DNA of 10,230 nt from an uncultured Clostridia bacterium (GCA_946615785.1 CAMOIA010000029.1:1-10230), one strand, 5' to 3'. Counted from the first letter of the stretch, positions 1 to 6,465 are shown. Numbers and translations: made by a program. Notes: generated by a model not told the origin, from the sequence alone.

Positions 1-1044
1 TCGAGTGTTCTGGCGGTGGTGTCGACGGTGCTGTTCCTTTCGCTTTCGGGGCCGTTGCTTCGGCTCCTGAACACGCCGGACGCGGTTTTTGACGAGGCCC
101 GTTCCTATTTTTGCATCTGCATGGCGGGGTCGATTTTCGTTTTCGGCTATAACGCCATGGCTTCCCTGCTCCGGGGCATGGGGGATTCCAGAACGCCCAT
201 GTACTTTGGCGTCGCTTCCTGCCTGATCAACATCGTGCTGGATATTCTGTTTGTGGGTTCGTTTCAGATGAAAGTGGCCGGTGCCGCGTACGCGACCGTC
301 ATTTCCCAGGCGCTGTCCATGTTCGGGTTTGCGGCGTATCTTCGCCTGCACGGAGCGGAGGTGGATGTGCGACTGTCGACCTTCCGGCTGAACAGAAGCA
401 AGGCGCTTTCCATGCTGCGCCTTGGCTTTCCGGGCGCCGTACAGAGCTTCGTGGTTTCCGGCGGCTTTCTCATGGTTTCCGCACTGACCAATTCCCTTGG
501 CATCAGCGCGGCATCCGGGGTCGCGGTCGCCGGGAAAATCAACAACGTCTGCCAGATGCCGGCGGTCGCGATCGGATCGGCCGCCGCTTCCATGGTGGGG
601 CAGAACGTGGGCGGAAAAAACTATGACCGCGCCAGATCGGTTCTGAAAAACGCGATCGGCATTTCCCTCTCGATTGCCTCCGTCGTGTTTGTGGCGGTGC
701 AGGTGTTTGCAAGGCCGCTTCTGGAGCTTTTGACGAATGAGGAGGAAGTGATCCTCCAGGGGCTCGACTATCTGCGCGTGACCAGCCTCGACTATCTTCT
801 GACGGCCTTCGTTTTCCCGCTGAACGCGCTGTGCAACGGGTCGGGACATACGCTTTTCACCATGATTCCGTCCATCGTATCGTCCGTGATCGCCAGGGTG
901 CCCGTCGCCTATTTCTGCGTGAACGTGCTGGACCTGAAGATCCTGGGCGTCGGCATTTCAACGCCCACGGGAACGCTGAGTGCCATTGTGATCTGCACCT
1001 GGTACTATTTTTCCAACCGGTGGTGCAAAAGCACGATCGAATAG
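1..1044 (+). CDS. MATE family efflux transporter, 5'-truncated by the window edge
   Basis: This is the C-terminal 347 residues of a multidrug and toxic compound extrusion (MATE) transporter, an inner-membrane antiporter that normally exports cationic drugs or metabolites using Na+ or H+. The reading frame is open from the first base, and the GTG at 16 is an internal valine rather than a start. Family members are about 450 residues long, so roughly the first 100 are outside the window. Visible family marks are LLRGMGDSRTP (about visible residues 56-66), the loop and helix typical of the sixth-helix region in this clade, and ASMVGQNVGG (about 196-205). Long hydrophobic segments alternate with short basic loops through to the C-terminus. 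The substrate cannot be read from sequence. The gene ends just before a hairpin terminator shared with the convergent FUSC-like gene. It is a paralogue of the MATE gene at 2792-4153. Family assignment is secure; function beyond export is unknown. Confidence 0.93.
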   Translation, partial: SSVLAVVSTVLFLSLSGPLLRLLNTPDAVFDEARSYFCICMAGSIFVFGYNAMASLLRGMGDSRTPMYFGVASCLINIVLDILFVGSFQMKVAGAAYATVISQALSMFGFAAYLRLHGAEVDVRLSTFRLNRSKALSMLRLGFPGAVQSFVVSGGFLMVSALTNSLGISAASGVAVAGKINNVCQMPAVAIGSAAASMVGQNVGGKNYDRARSVLKNAIGISLSIASVVFVAVQVFARPLLELLTNEEEVILQGLDYLRVTSLDYLLTAFVFPLNALCNGSGHTLFTMIPSIVSSVIARVPVAYFCVNVLDLKILGVGISTPTGTLSAIVICTWYYFSNRWCKSTIE

Positions 1045-1092
1045 GTAGAATTGTGCCTGGCTTGTAAACGTCAAATAAACGCCTGACGCATT

Positions 1093-1139
1093 AAAGCGGG
1101 CCACTGTCTGGCGATTCGTGCCAGCAGCGGCCCGCTTTT
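1093..1139. terminator. Bidirectional intrinsic terminator between convergent genes
   Basis: The arms AAAGCGGGCC (1093-1102) and GGCCCGCTTT (1129-1138) are exact reverse complements. An inner helix, CTGGC (1108-1112) with GCCAG (1120-1124), extends the structure. The plus-strand transcript ends in UUUUA, and the minus-strand transcript carries UUUAAU after the stem. The element can therefore serve both the MATE gene from the left and the FUSC-like gene from the right. The U-tracts are short, so efficiency is uncertain. Confidence 0.85.
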
Positions 1140-1190
1140 ATACGGGGAAAGGCCTGCCAGATTGGATGCGTGGAAAAAGCGGCAGGTGGA

Positions 1191-2495
1191 TTATTTGGCA
1201 TGCCTTCTCTGCCTGAGCCAATGGATCAGCCGTAGCGGCTCGTACGCGTTGCTCAGGGTGTGCAGCACATGAACGGCGTCATGCTCAGAACGGTAGTTCT
1301 TTGCCGAGAAGATTTCCCGCGCCTGAAGGCTGGGCTTTTTTTGCCGCATGATTTCCAGAATTTTCTCTTCGGCCTTTTCGACGCTGGCCCCGGCAGCGTA
1401 GAAATACAGACTGCTGCCGCCCGGAAGACCTGCCTGGGGTCTGAGCGCGGCCCGAAGTCCGTTGCGCTCAAGGGAATCCCTGAGGGACCTGAGAACCCGC
1501 TCGGCCCTCTCTTCCCTGGCTACGACTTTGATATAGACGATGTCCATGGGATCGAACGTATCCTCGTCCAGGTATTGCCGGTAGGGCGAGCGCTTCATGC
1601 GCTGGTATACGATCTGCTCCTCCTGGGACATGGTGCCGTGATGATAAATAAAGTTGCGGTTTTTGTGTACGGTATAGATGAAATAGGAAATGCCCATGTC
1701 GCTGAGCTGGTTCATCAGCCAGCGAGAGGACGCCGGCGCGACGCCGGCCGTGGAAAGGTAAACGTTCTCGTCCGTGTCGTAGATCCCGGCCCCGTCCATC
1801 ACGATCATCGGCACGTTCAGGCGCATCTGGCTGATCTGGCTGATGAAGAAGGCCGGCGCGTGTTCTGAAATCAGGCAGATATTCGCGCCGTCGCTGTTGA
1901 GAAAGCTCAGCCGAAAGAGCGCAAAGGAAGGGAGCTGTGAAAGCTGATTGGGGATCAGATCCTTTGTGCGCACAAAAAACAGCTGATCCCGCCGCTTTGC
2001 CCTGGGCAGGCGGAAAATGTTCACGCCGATGGCGATGCCCGTACCCACCAGCACGTCCAGCACGCGGTGGAAGGCCTGGTCCAGGGGATGGGCGATGTCC
2101 GGATAGATAATGACGACGCAGACGAAGACGATGGCTGCAAGGCTTGAGGTGTCCGGCTTGCGGAGCACAACGGGGGTGTAGAGGGAAATCAGGGTGCCAA
2201 GGCCCATCAGCGCATACAGGGGGATGCCGCTGACGGACGGAAAGAGCGGGACGATCAGCAGGAAGAGGAACCCCCAGAACGCGCCGACCAGCGTGCCGGC
2301 AACGCGGTTCAGGGCATATTCCTTGGTGTCCTGCACATAGGGCTGCATGCAGATGATGGCGGTGATGGGCGCTTCGGCAGACATGGCCGCGCCGCGGTAA
2401 CCCCGCAGATAGTAAAACACCAGGCACAGAAAAACGGCAATGGTGGTTTTGACGATGCGCTGGCCGATGAAAGGAAAGGAAAGTTTTTTTGGCAT
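1191..2495 (-). CDS. FUSC-like (aromatic acid exporter family) membrane protein with C-terminal HAD-like domain
   Basis: This 434-residue protein has a membrane half and a soluble half. Residues about 12-165 contain around six hydrophobic segments (for example 15-32, 64-86, 90-110, 117-134 and 144-163). The pattern, with an RVAGTLVGAFWG-type helix, matches the N-terminal membrane domain of the FUSC / aromatic acid exporter superfamily. Proteins of that group are proposed exporters of aromatic carboxylates or related compounds; transport is not proven for this type. Residues about 172-420 are soluble and follow the order of a Cof-type HAD phosphatase: a strand ending in ICLISEHAP (206-214, the TGR region), PMIVMDGAGIYD (229-240, the NGA region), a cap-like segment, then GASVEKAEEKIL (369-380). 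The catalytic DxDGT, Lys and GDxxND signatures are not preserved. The ATG at 2495 is chosen because GGAGA (2501-2505) lies 5 bases upstream and a promoter lies further upstream. The gene sits between two MATE exporters. The FUSC assignment is fairly firm; the HAD assignment is inference. Confidence 0.82.
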   Translation of the reverse strand: MPKKLSFPFIGQRIVKTTIAVFLCLVFYYLRGYRGAAMSAEAPITAIICMQPYVQDTKEYALNRVAGTLVGAFWGFLFLLIVPLFPSVSGIPLYALMGLGTLISLYTPVVLRKPDTSSLAAIVFVCVVIIYPDIAHPLDQAFHRVLDVLVGTGIAIGVNIFRLPRAKRRDQLFFVRTKDLIPNQLSQLPSFALFRLSFLNSDGANICLISEHAPAFFISQISQMRLNVPMIVMDGAGIYDTDENVYLSTAGVAPASSRWLMNQLSDMGISYFIYTVHKNRNFIYHHGTMSQEEQIVYQRMKRSPYRQYLDEDTFDPMDIVYIKVVAREERAERVLRSLRDSLERNGLRAALRPQAGLPGGSSLYFYAAGASVEKAEEKILEIMRQKKPSLQAREIFSAKNYRSEHDAVHVLHTLSNAYEPLRLIHWLRQRRHAK

Positions 2496-2500
2496 GAATG

Positions 2501-2505
2501 TCTCC
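2501..2505 (-). promoter_or_regulatory. Ribosome binding site of the FUSC-like gene
   Basis: The minus strand reads GGAGA 5 bases before the ATG at 2495. This supports that start over any internal methionine. Confidence 0.75.
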
Positions 2506-2589
2506 GATCTGACGGCGGGATTGTTCCCTGATGCCGCAGCTTTGAAGAAGCAGCGCTAAACGGCGCAAAACGGCATTCGGGACCCTTCC

Positions 2590-2618
2590 ACAATAATCAA
2601 TACAGGGAAAAATGTCAA
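2590..2618 (-). promoter_or_regulatory. Sigma-A-type promoter of the FUSC-like gene
   Basis: On the minus strand a perfect -35 TTGACA (2613-2618) is followed after 17 bases by TATTGT (2590-2595), a 4-of-6 match to the -10 consensus. Transcription would start near 2583, giving a leader of roughly 88 bases. That leader holds no convincing terminator or riboswitch that I can see. Confidence 0.68.
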
Positions 2619-2698
2619 TGACGGGAAGACAAATCGCATGCAGAATGCGCATGGACTTGCAACCTGTCATGGCGTATGAACGGAAATCAAATTGCGTC

Positions 2699-2732
2699 TG
2701 GACTTGTTTTTCCATTTGGGATAAGATAAAGT
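2699..2732 (+). promoter_or_regulatory. Weak candidate promoter of the second MATE gene
   Basis: TTGTTT (2704-2709) and TAAAGT (2727-2732) are separated by 17 bases. An alternative pairing is TGGACT (2700-2705) with TAAGAT (2722-2727), 16 bases apart. Each hexamer is a partial match only. The location is sensible because the AT-rich block ends immediately before the dyad at 2733-2757. Confidence 0.35.
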
Positions 2733-2757
2733 ATCCGCTGTCCCACGGAGAGCGGAT
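2733..2757. promoter_or_regulatory. 25-bp dyad in the leader of the second MATE gene (candidate operator)
   Basis: ATCCGCT (2733-2739) and AGCGGAT (2751-2757) are exact reverse complements. After a G-G mismatch, TCC and GGA continue the symmetry around a central CAC. The dyad begins at the base after the candidate -10, so it would overlap the transcription start. This is a typical position for a repressor operator, and an RNA hairpin is the alternative. The binding protein is unknown. Confidence 0.45.
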
Positions 2758-2791
2758 GCGGAAACGGAGATTAGAGGAAGAAGGCGATCGG

Positions 2792-4153
2792 ATGGCTCCT
2801 TCCACGATGGTGCGGGATATGACGCGGGGCGCGGTGGTGCCGCAGCTGATGCGTTTTACCCTGCCCCTGTTTATATCAAACGCCCTGCAGGCGGTTTATA
2901 ACCTTGTGGACATGGTGATCGTGGGCAATACGATCGGCAAGGCAGGCATGTCCGCGGTCTCAATCGGCGGAGATATTCTGCACCTGCTTACGTTTGTGGC
3001 CATGGGCTTTTCCTCCGCGGGACAGGTGCTGATCGCACAGGCTGTGGGCAGAAAAGAACACGATGCCATCCGGAAAACCATCGGCACCATGTTTACCTTT
3101 CTTTTGTGCTTTTCCGCGTGCCTTGGGGGAATCTGCTTTGCGCTTCGCTTCAGCATTCTGAACTGGCTGCATACGCCCGCGGCTTCCTATGCCTATACCA
3201 TGGATTACACGGTCACCTGTATATGCGGCCTTCCCTTTATATACGGGTACAATATCGTCAGCGCCATCCTGCGCGGCATGGGGGACAGCAAAAGGCCGTT
3301 TTGGTTTATCGGGATTGCCGCTGTGCTGAACATCGCACTGGATATTCTGTTTGTCCGACATCTTGGACTTGCGGTGTTCGGCGCCGCCCTGGCCACGGTG
3401 ATCGGACAGGGCGTGAGCTTTTTGTTTTCCATCGTTTATCTGTATCGGCGCAGGCAAAGCTTCGGTTTTGATTTTAAGCCCTCCAGCTTTCGCATTGACA
3501 GGCCGCAGTTCAGAAAACTGCTGTCGCTCGGCATCCCCATGGCGATCCAGTCGGCGGCCATCAACCTGTCCAAGATCGTCCTGACCAGCTGGATCAACCT
3601 GTTTGACGTCACCTACTCGGCGCTGGCGGGCATCTTCAACAAGGTGAATACGATGTGCGGCGTCATTTCCCAGTCGTTTACCGCCGCGGGCAGCACCATG
3701 GTTGGGCAGAACCTGGGCGCCCGGGAATACAGGCGCGTGAACACCATCCTGCTTTCCATATGTGCCTTCAGCTTCGGGCTTTCGCTGCTTATGACGGCGG
3801 TGATGCTGCTGTGGCCGGAAGGCGTGTACGGGATGTTTACCCCGGATAAGGATGTGCTGGGCATCGCGTCCGTGCTGACGCTGCCGATCATTCTGAATTT
3901 CTACGGTGCCGCCACAAGGTCGGTGGCGTTCTCGCTGATCAACGGATCGGGCCGTTCCCGGCTGAACCTTGCGGTCGCCATCATCGACGGCATGTTCGCG
4001 CGCGTCAGTTTTGCGGCTCTTCTGGGCTTTGCGCTGAAGATGGATTGCTTCGGTTTCTGGATGGGCGATTCCCTGGCCGGGTTCATGCCCATGCTGATCG
4101 GGCTGGCGTTTTACCTGTCCGGCCGGTGGAAAAAGGAGACCGGCAAAGCCTGA
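2792..4153 (+). CDS. MATE family efflux transporter (complete)
   Basis: This is a complete 453-residue MATE antiporter, the usual family length, located in the cytoplasmic membrane with about 12 predicted hydrophobic helices. Diagnostic stretches are the N-terminal FTLPLFISNALQAVYNLVD (22-40), ILRGMGDSKRP (159-169) and STMVGQNLGA (301-310). The open frame extends upstream to 2612, but the added residues are basic and polar and unlike a MATE N-terminus. I therefore choose the ATG at 2792, which follows the purine-rich AGAGGAAGAAGG (2773-2784). ATG 2756 and ATG 2807 are less likely alternatives. The gene is divergent from the FUSC-like gene and ends 5 bases before a strong terminator, so it is probably monocistronic. 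Its similarity in key motifs to the truncated MATE gene on the left suggests an old duplication. The exported substrate is not predictable. Confidence 0.93.
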   Translation: MAPSTMVRDMTRGAVVPQLMRFTLPLFISNALQAVYNLVDMVIVGNTIGKAGMSAVSIGGDILHLLTFVAMGFSSAGQVLIAQAVGRKEHDAIRKTIGTMFTFLLCFSACLGGICFALRFSILNWLHTPAASYAYTMDYTVTCICGLPFIYGYNIVSAILRGMGDSKRPFWFIGIAAVLNIALDILFVRHLGLAVFGAALATVIGQGVSFLFSIVYLYRRRQSFGFDFKPSSFRIDRPQFRKLLSLGIPMAIQSAAINLSKIVLTSWINLFDVTYSALAGIFNKVNTMCGVISQSFTAAGSTMVGQNLGAREYRRVNTILLSICAFSFGLSLLMTAVMLLWPEGVYGMFTPDKDVLGIASVLTLPIILNFYGAATRSVAFSLINGSGRSRLNLAVAIIDGMFARVSFAALLGFALKMDCFGFWMGDSLAGFMPMLIGLAFYLSGRWKKETGKA

Positions 4154-4157
4154 TCAA

Positions 4158-4213
4158 CATGCAAAAGCGCATGTCCAAAGCCGTCCGGCGATTGGGCATG
4201 CGCTTTTTGCATG
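4158..4213. terminator. Long bidirectional intrinsic terminator
   Basis: The left arm CATGCAAAAGCGCATG (4158-4173) pairs with CATGCGCTTTTTGCATG (4197-4213), leaving one bulged T. TCC and GGG add two or three further pairs on the loop side. The plus-strand transcript has U5 in the right arm and a further U-rich run after it (GACUUUUUGUUU). The minus-strand transcript has GCGCUUUUG. The element lies exactly between the convergent MATE gene (ends 4153) and methyltransferase gene (ends 4224), and can stop both. Confidence 0.87.
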
Positions 4214-4223
4214 GACTTTTTGT

Positions 4224-4817
4224 TTATACACGGTGCCTTGCACGCTCGTCGATGCTGTCCTGCTTCCAGCCGATGATCACGCTTTTAAGGCCTGTGACGC
4301 GGCAGGAAACATGCTCGAAGCCATGGGCCTGCAGGGCGCGCATCAGCGGCCGTTTGTCCCGCTCCGGCTCGGCCGAAGGGGAGAAAAACCGCGTAAGTCC
4401 CGGAAACAGATGACAGCTGATAATGACCTGGCCGCCGGGTCTTAGCACCCGGTGGATTTCCGCAAGGGCTGAATCAGAGGTGTTTTCGCCGATCCGGCGC
4501 GTGACAAAAACGGTTTCGAAGGAACTGTTGCGGAACGGAATGTCCGAAGGCTGGGCACAGATGACGTCCGCATCTTCCACGGCGTCCATGACGCTTCTGG
4601 CCTCGCCGTGCTCCCGGCACATGCCGCAGGCACGGATGCGCATGCTTTCGTTCAGGGAATAGAGAAGGGCGCCTTCTCCGCAGTCCAGATCCAGCACACG
4701 GTCGTTTTCCCCGATGGACGCCCAGCGCAGCGCAGCGCGTTCCGACGCGTTAGGAGACAGGTAGATGCTTTGCGACAGGGTTTTGTAGTTGGTTCCCGAA
4801 GGTTCCTTGGTGATCAT
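4224..4817 (-). CDS. Class I SAM-dependent methyltransferase of unknown substrate
   Basis: This 197-residue protein transfers a methyl group from S-adenosylmethionine to an unidentified acceptor and is probably cytosolic. It has the order of a small methyltransferase_11-type Rossmann domain. Motif I is VLDLDCGEG (41-49), where the usual middle Gly of the DLGCG pattern is Asp45. A QPSDIPFRNSSFETVFV strand (89-105) matches the acidic post-II/IV region (typically DxxxLPFxdxsFDxV). IHRVLRPGGQVIIS (121-134) is the typical post-motif before the last strands. The start is the ATG at 4817, because GGGGAGAG lies 5 bases upstream; the frame continues to a TTG at 4832 that would overlap this site and is not preferred. 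The gene lies downstream of metK on the same strand but has its own extended -10 promoter. Fold assignment is firm; substrate (small molecule, RNA or protein) is unknown. Confidence 0.88.
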   Translation of the reverse strand: MITKEPSGTNYKTLSQSIYLSPNASERAALRWASIGENDRVLDLDCGEGALLYSLNESMRIRACGMCREHGEARSVMDAVEDADVICAQPSDIPFRNSSFETVFVTRRIGENTSDSALAEIHRVLRPGGQVIISCHLFPGLTRFFSPSAEPERDKRPLMRALQAHGFEHVSCRVTGLKSVIIGWKQDSIDERARHRV

Positions 4818-4822
4818 TTCGT

Positions 4823-4830
4823 CTCTCCCC
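4823..4830 (-). promoter_or_regulatory. Ribosome binding site that fixes the methyltransferase start
   Basis: The minus strand reads GGGGAGAG, then 5 bases, then the ATG at 4817. The longer frame starting at TTG 4832 would place this site inside the coding sequence. Confidence 0.75.
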
Positions 4831-4834
4831 AAAC

Positions 4835-4861
4835 CGATTTTGGCGAATCAAAAAATCGCCA
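4835..4861 (-). promoter_or_regulatory. Two mutually exclusive hairpins in the methyltransferase leader
   Basis: In the minus-strand transcript UGGCGA (4861-4856) can pair with UCGCCA (4846-4841). The overlapping CGAUUUU (4858-4852) can instead pair with AAAAUCG (4841-4835). The second hairpin ends 4 bases before the ribosome binding site. Both are read directly from sequence; any regulatory use is inference. Confidence 0.4.
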
Positions 4862-4878
4862 TGCGTGTTTGCATGACG

Positions 4879-4907
4879 ATTATAACACAAATTCGTAATA
4901 AGTGCAC
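4879..4907 (-). promoter_or_regulatory. Extended -10 promoter of the methyltransferase gene
   Basis: The minus strand carries TGTTATAAT, a perfect -10 hexamer (4879-4884) with the TG extension. The base block 17 bases upstream is GTGCAC (4902-4907), a poor -35 that lies within the perfect palindrome AGTGCACT (4901-4908). Start of transcription would be near 4872. The missing -35 suggests reliance on the extended -10 or on an activator. Confidence 0.6.
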
Positions 4908-4932
4908 TACTTTTTTAACAATTTTGTAATTT

Positions 4933-6102
4933 TTATTTCACATAGTTGTAAAGTTTCTCCGCGTCAGCGGTGTTTTCCCAGGGAAGGGAAAGATCGGTGC
5001 GTCCGAAATGACCGTAAGCTGCGGTTTGCCGGTAGATGGGCCTGCGAAGGTCGAGACGGCGAATAATGGCGTCGGGGCGCATGTCAAAGTGATCCCGCAC
5101 AATTTCCGCAATCTTTTCGTCGCTCAGCTTCCCGGTGCCGAAGGTGTCCACCATGTAGCTGACCGGGCGCGCCACGCCGATGGCGTACGCAAGGGCGATC
5201 TGGCAGCGATCGGCAAGGCCCGCCGCTACGACGTTCTTCGCAGCGTGGCGAGCCGCGTACGCGGCCGAGCGGTCCACCTTCGTCGGGTCTTTGCCGCTGA
5301 ATGCGCCGCCGCCGTGTGGCGCATACCCGCCGTAAGTATCCACAATGATTTTCCGGCCCGTCAGCCCAGCGTCGCCCATGGGGCCGCCGATGCAGAAGCG
5401 GCCGGTCGGGTTGACCAGGAATCGGGTTTCCCGGGTCAGAAGGGATTCGGGAATCACTTCGCGGATGACGTTTTCGATCATCGCGCTGCGGATTTCATCC
5501 TGGGAAACCTTCTCGTCGTGCTGGGTGGAAAGGACGATGGTGTCGATGGAAACGGGCTTTCCGTTTTCATACTGCACGCTGACCTGGGCCTTTCCGTCCG
5601 GGCGCATCCAGGGGCAAAGGCCGCTTTTGCGCACCTGCGCCATGCGGCGGGTTATGCGGTGCGCAAGCGCGATGGGCATGGGCATGAATTCCGCGGTTTC
5701 GTTGCAGGCAAAGCCAAACATCATGCCCTGGTCGCCGGCGCCGGTTTCATTTTCACCGCTTTCCCGTCCCTCGAGCGCTTCGTCGACGCCCATGGCGATG
5801 TCAGGGCTCTGGGCGTGCAGCGCCGTCATGACGCCGCAGGTATTGGCGTCAAAGCCGATGGAGGAATCGGTGTAGCCGATGTCGCGGATCACGTTCCGCG
5901 CGATTTCCATGACCGGAACGTCCGCGCTGGACGTTACTTCGCCCATGATCATCACAAGGCCGGTGGTCGCGCAGGTTTCGCAGGCCACGCGCGCCATGGG
6001 GTCTTTGGCGAGATACGCGTCCAGCACGGCGTCGGATACCTGATCGCAGAGCTTGTCCGGATGTCCTTCCGTGACGGATTCAGAGGTAAACAGTTTGCGC
6101 AT
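4933..6102 (-). CDS. metK: S-adenosylmethionine synthase (methionine adenosyltransferase)
   Basis: MetK makes S-adenosylmethionine from L-methionine and ATP, releasing phosphate and diphosphate. It is a cytosolic enzyme, normally a tetramer needing Mg2+ and K+. The protein is 389 residues, the standard bacterial length. It opens with KLFTSESVTEGHPDKLCDQ (3-21, including the conserved His14 and Asp16 of the ATP site), contains GAGDQGMMFG (121-130, family signature 1) and GGGAFSGKD (264-272, signature 2), and ends in the usual W-E-x-x-D-A-E-L-type helix. The ATG at 6102 is the only sensible start: AGAGGA lies 7 bases upstream and the N-terminus aligns with the family. The gene lies behind a SAM-I riboswitch, so its product represses its own synthesis. 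No clear terminator follows it, and some transcripts may continue into the methyltransferase gene. Confidence 0.98.
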   Translation of the reverse strand: MRKLFTSESVTEGHPDKLCDQVSDAVLDAYLAKDPMARVACETCATTGLVMIMGEVTSSADVPVMEIARNVIRDIGYTDSSIGFDANTCGVMTALHAQSPDIAMGVDEALEGRESGENETGAGDQGMMFGFACNETAEFMPMPIALAHRITRRMAQVRKSGLCPWMRPDGKAQVSVQYENGKPVSIDTIVLSTQHDEKVSQDEIRSAMIENVIREVIPESLLTRETRFLVNPTGRFCIGGPMGDAGLTGRKIIVDTYGGYAPHGGGAFSGKDPTKVDRSAAYAARHAAKNVVAAGLADRCQIALAYAIGVARPVSYMVDTFGTGKLSDEKIAEIVRDHFDMRPDAIIRRLDLRRPIYRQTAAYGHFGRTDLSLPWENTADAEKLYNYVK

Positions 6103-6109
6103 GGATCAA

Positions 6110-6115
6110 TCCTCT
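6110..6115 (-). promoter_or_regulatory. Ribosome binding site of metK
   Basis: The minus strand reads AGAGGA about 7 bases before the metK ATG, downstream of the riboswitch terminator. Translation therefore depends on read-through of that terminator. Confidence 0.65.
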
Positions 6116-6157
6116 TTTCTTTATAATACCGAATACCTCTTCCTGTGCGTTTTCAAA

Positions 6158-6190
6158 CAAAAAACCGCTCGGACATGCAGAACGAGCGGT
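6158..6190 (-). terminator. Riboswitch-controlled intrinsic terminator before metK
   Basis: On the minus strand ACCGCTCG (6190-6183) and CGAGCGGT (6171-6164) form a perfect 8-bp stem closed by an 11-base loop. It is followed at once by six U residues (6164-6159). It lies between the SAM-I aptamer and metK and is the expression platform: with SAM bound the terminator forms and metK is off. I could not resolve a convincing competing antiterminator by eye. Confidence 0.88.
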
Positions 6191-6206
6191 CAGTTTCTCT
6201 TTCACG

Positions 6207-6306
6207 CCTTATCTGCCAGCACTTTCGTGCTGCTGGAATTGGCACCAAACTTTACAGCCGGTTGCCGGGCATCACAGGGCCAGTCCCTCCGCCACTCTTG
6301 ATAAGG
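6207..6306 (-). promoter_or_regulatory. SAM-I (S-box) riboswitch aptamer controlling metK
   Basis: The minus strand carries the S-box core in order. The P1 5' arm CCTTATC (6306-6300) is followed by AAGAGTGGCGGAGGGACTGG, with the kink-turn and GGGACTGGCCC block. Next come GATGCCCGGCAACC (the conserved P2/J2-3 part), GGTGCCAATTCC (P3 3' side into J3-4), and a GCAGCACGAAAGTGCTGGC hairpin (P4). The P1 3' arm GATAAGG (6213-6207) closes the aptamer. The two P1 arms are exact reverse complements. This RNA class binds S-adenosylmethionine and, with the terminator that follows, switches metK transcription off. The conserved primary sequence makes this one of the surest calls in the window. Confidence 0.96.
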
Positions 6307-6321
6307 TATTCAGTTGTGGGT

Positions 6322-6349
6322 ATCATAGCACGCATTTTGGGATTGTCAA
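6322..6349 (-). promoter_or_regulatory. Promoter of the SAM-I riboswitch and metK transcript
   Basis: On the minus strand a perfect -35 TTGACA (6344-6349) is followed after 16 bases by TATGAT (6322-6327), a 5-of-6 -10 with a TGn extension. The predicted start near 6315 is about 9 bases before the P1 stem, as expected for a riboswitch leader. Confidence 0.85.
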
Positions 6350-6436
6350 GGGGGACCGGGAGGATTTTTGCGAGGTTTCTACCTATTATTTTTAACAATT
6401 CCTGATCGCGATGCCGCGGGGCAAAAGAGAAAGGCA

Positions 6437-6465
6437 TTGACACTTTTTCACGCATCGCGTATCAT
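6437..6465 (+). promoter_or_regulatory. Promoter of ogt
   Basis: A perfect -35 TTGACA (6437-6442) is followed after exactly 17 bases by TATCAT (6460-6465), a 5-of-6 match to the -10 consensus. It is divergent from the metK promoter, with about 87 bases between the two -35 boxes. Transcription would start near 6472. Confidence 0.8.

Noticed and set aside
2612..2791. N-terminal extension of the second MATE protein
   Set aside because: The extra 60 residues are polar and basic and unlike any MATE N-terminus. They include the promoter and dyad region, and 2792 has a ribosome binding site and gives the family length.
1468..2805. Open frame of 445 codons on the minus strand overlapping the FUSC-like gene
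   Set aside because: It is an alternate frame of the FUSC-like gene. Its product is rich in Arg, His and Pro with no family likeness, and the true gene has a ribosome binding site and membrane helices.
5008..6126. Open frame of 372 codons on the plus strand opposite metK
   Set aside because: It is a mirror of metK caused by GC-rich codon use. The product is a low-complexity Gly/Ala/His/Arg composition, with no ribosome binding site.
6145..6405. Small plus-strand open frame of 86 codons in the metK-ogt intergenic region
   Set aside because: It reads antisense through the SAM-I riboswitch and its promoter, whose conserved sequence fully explains the region.
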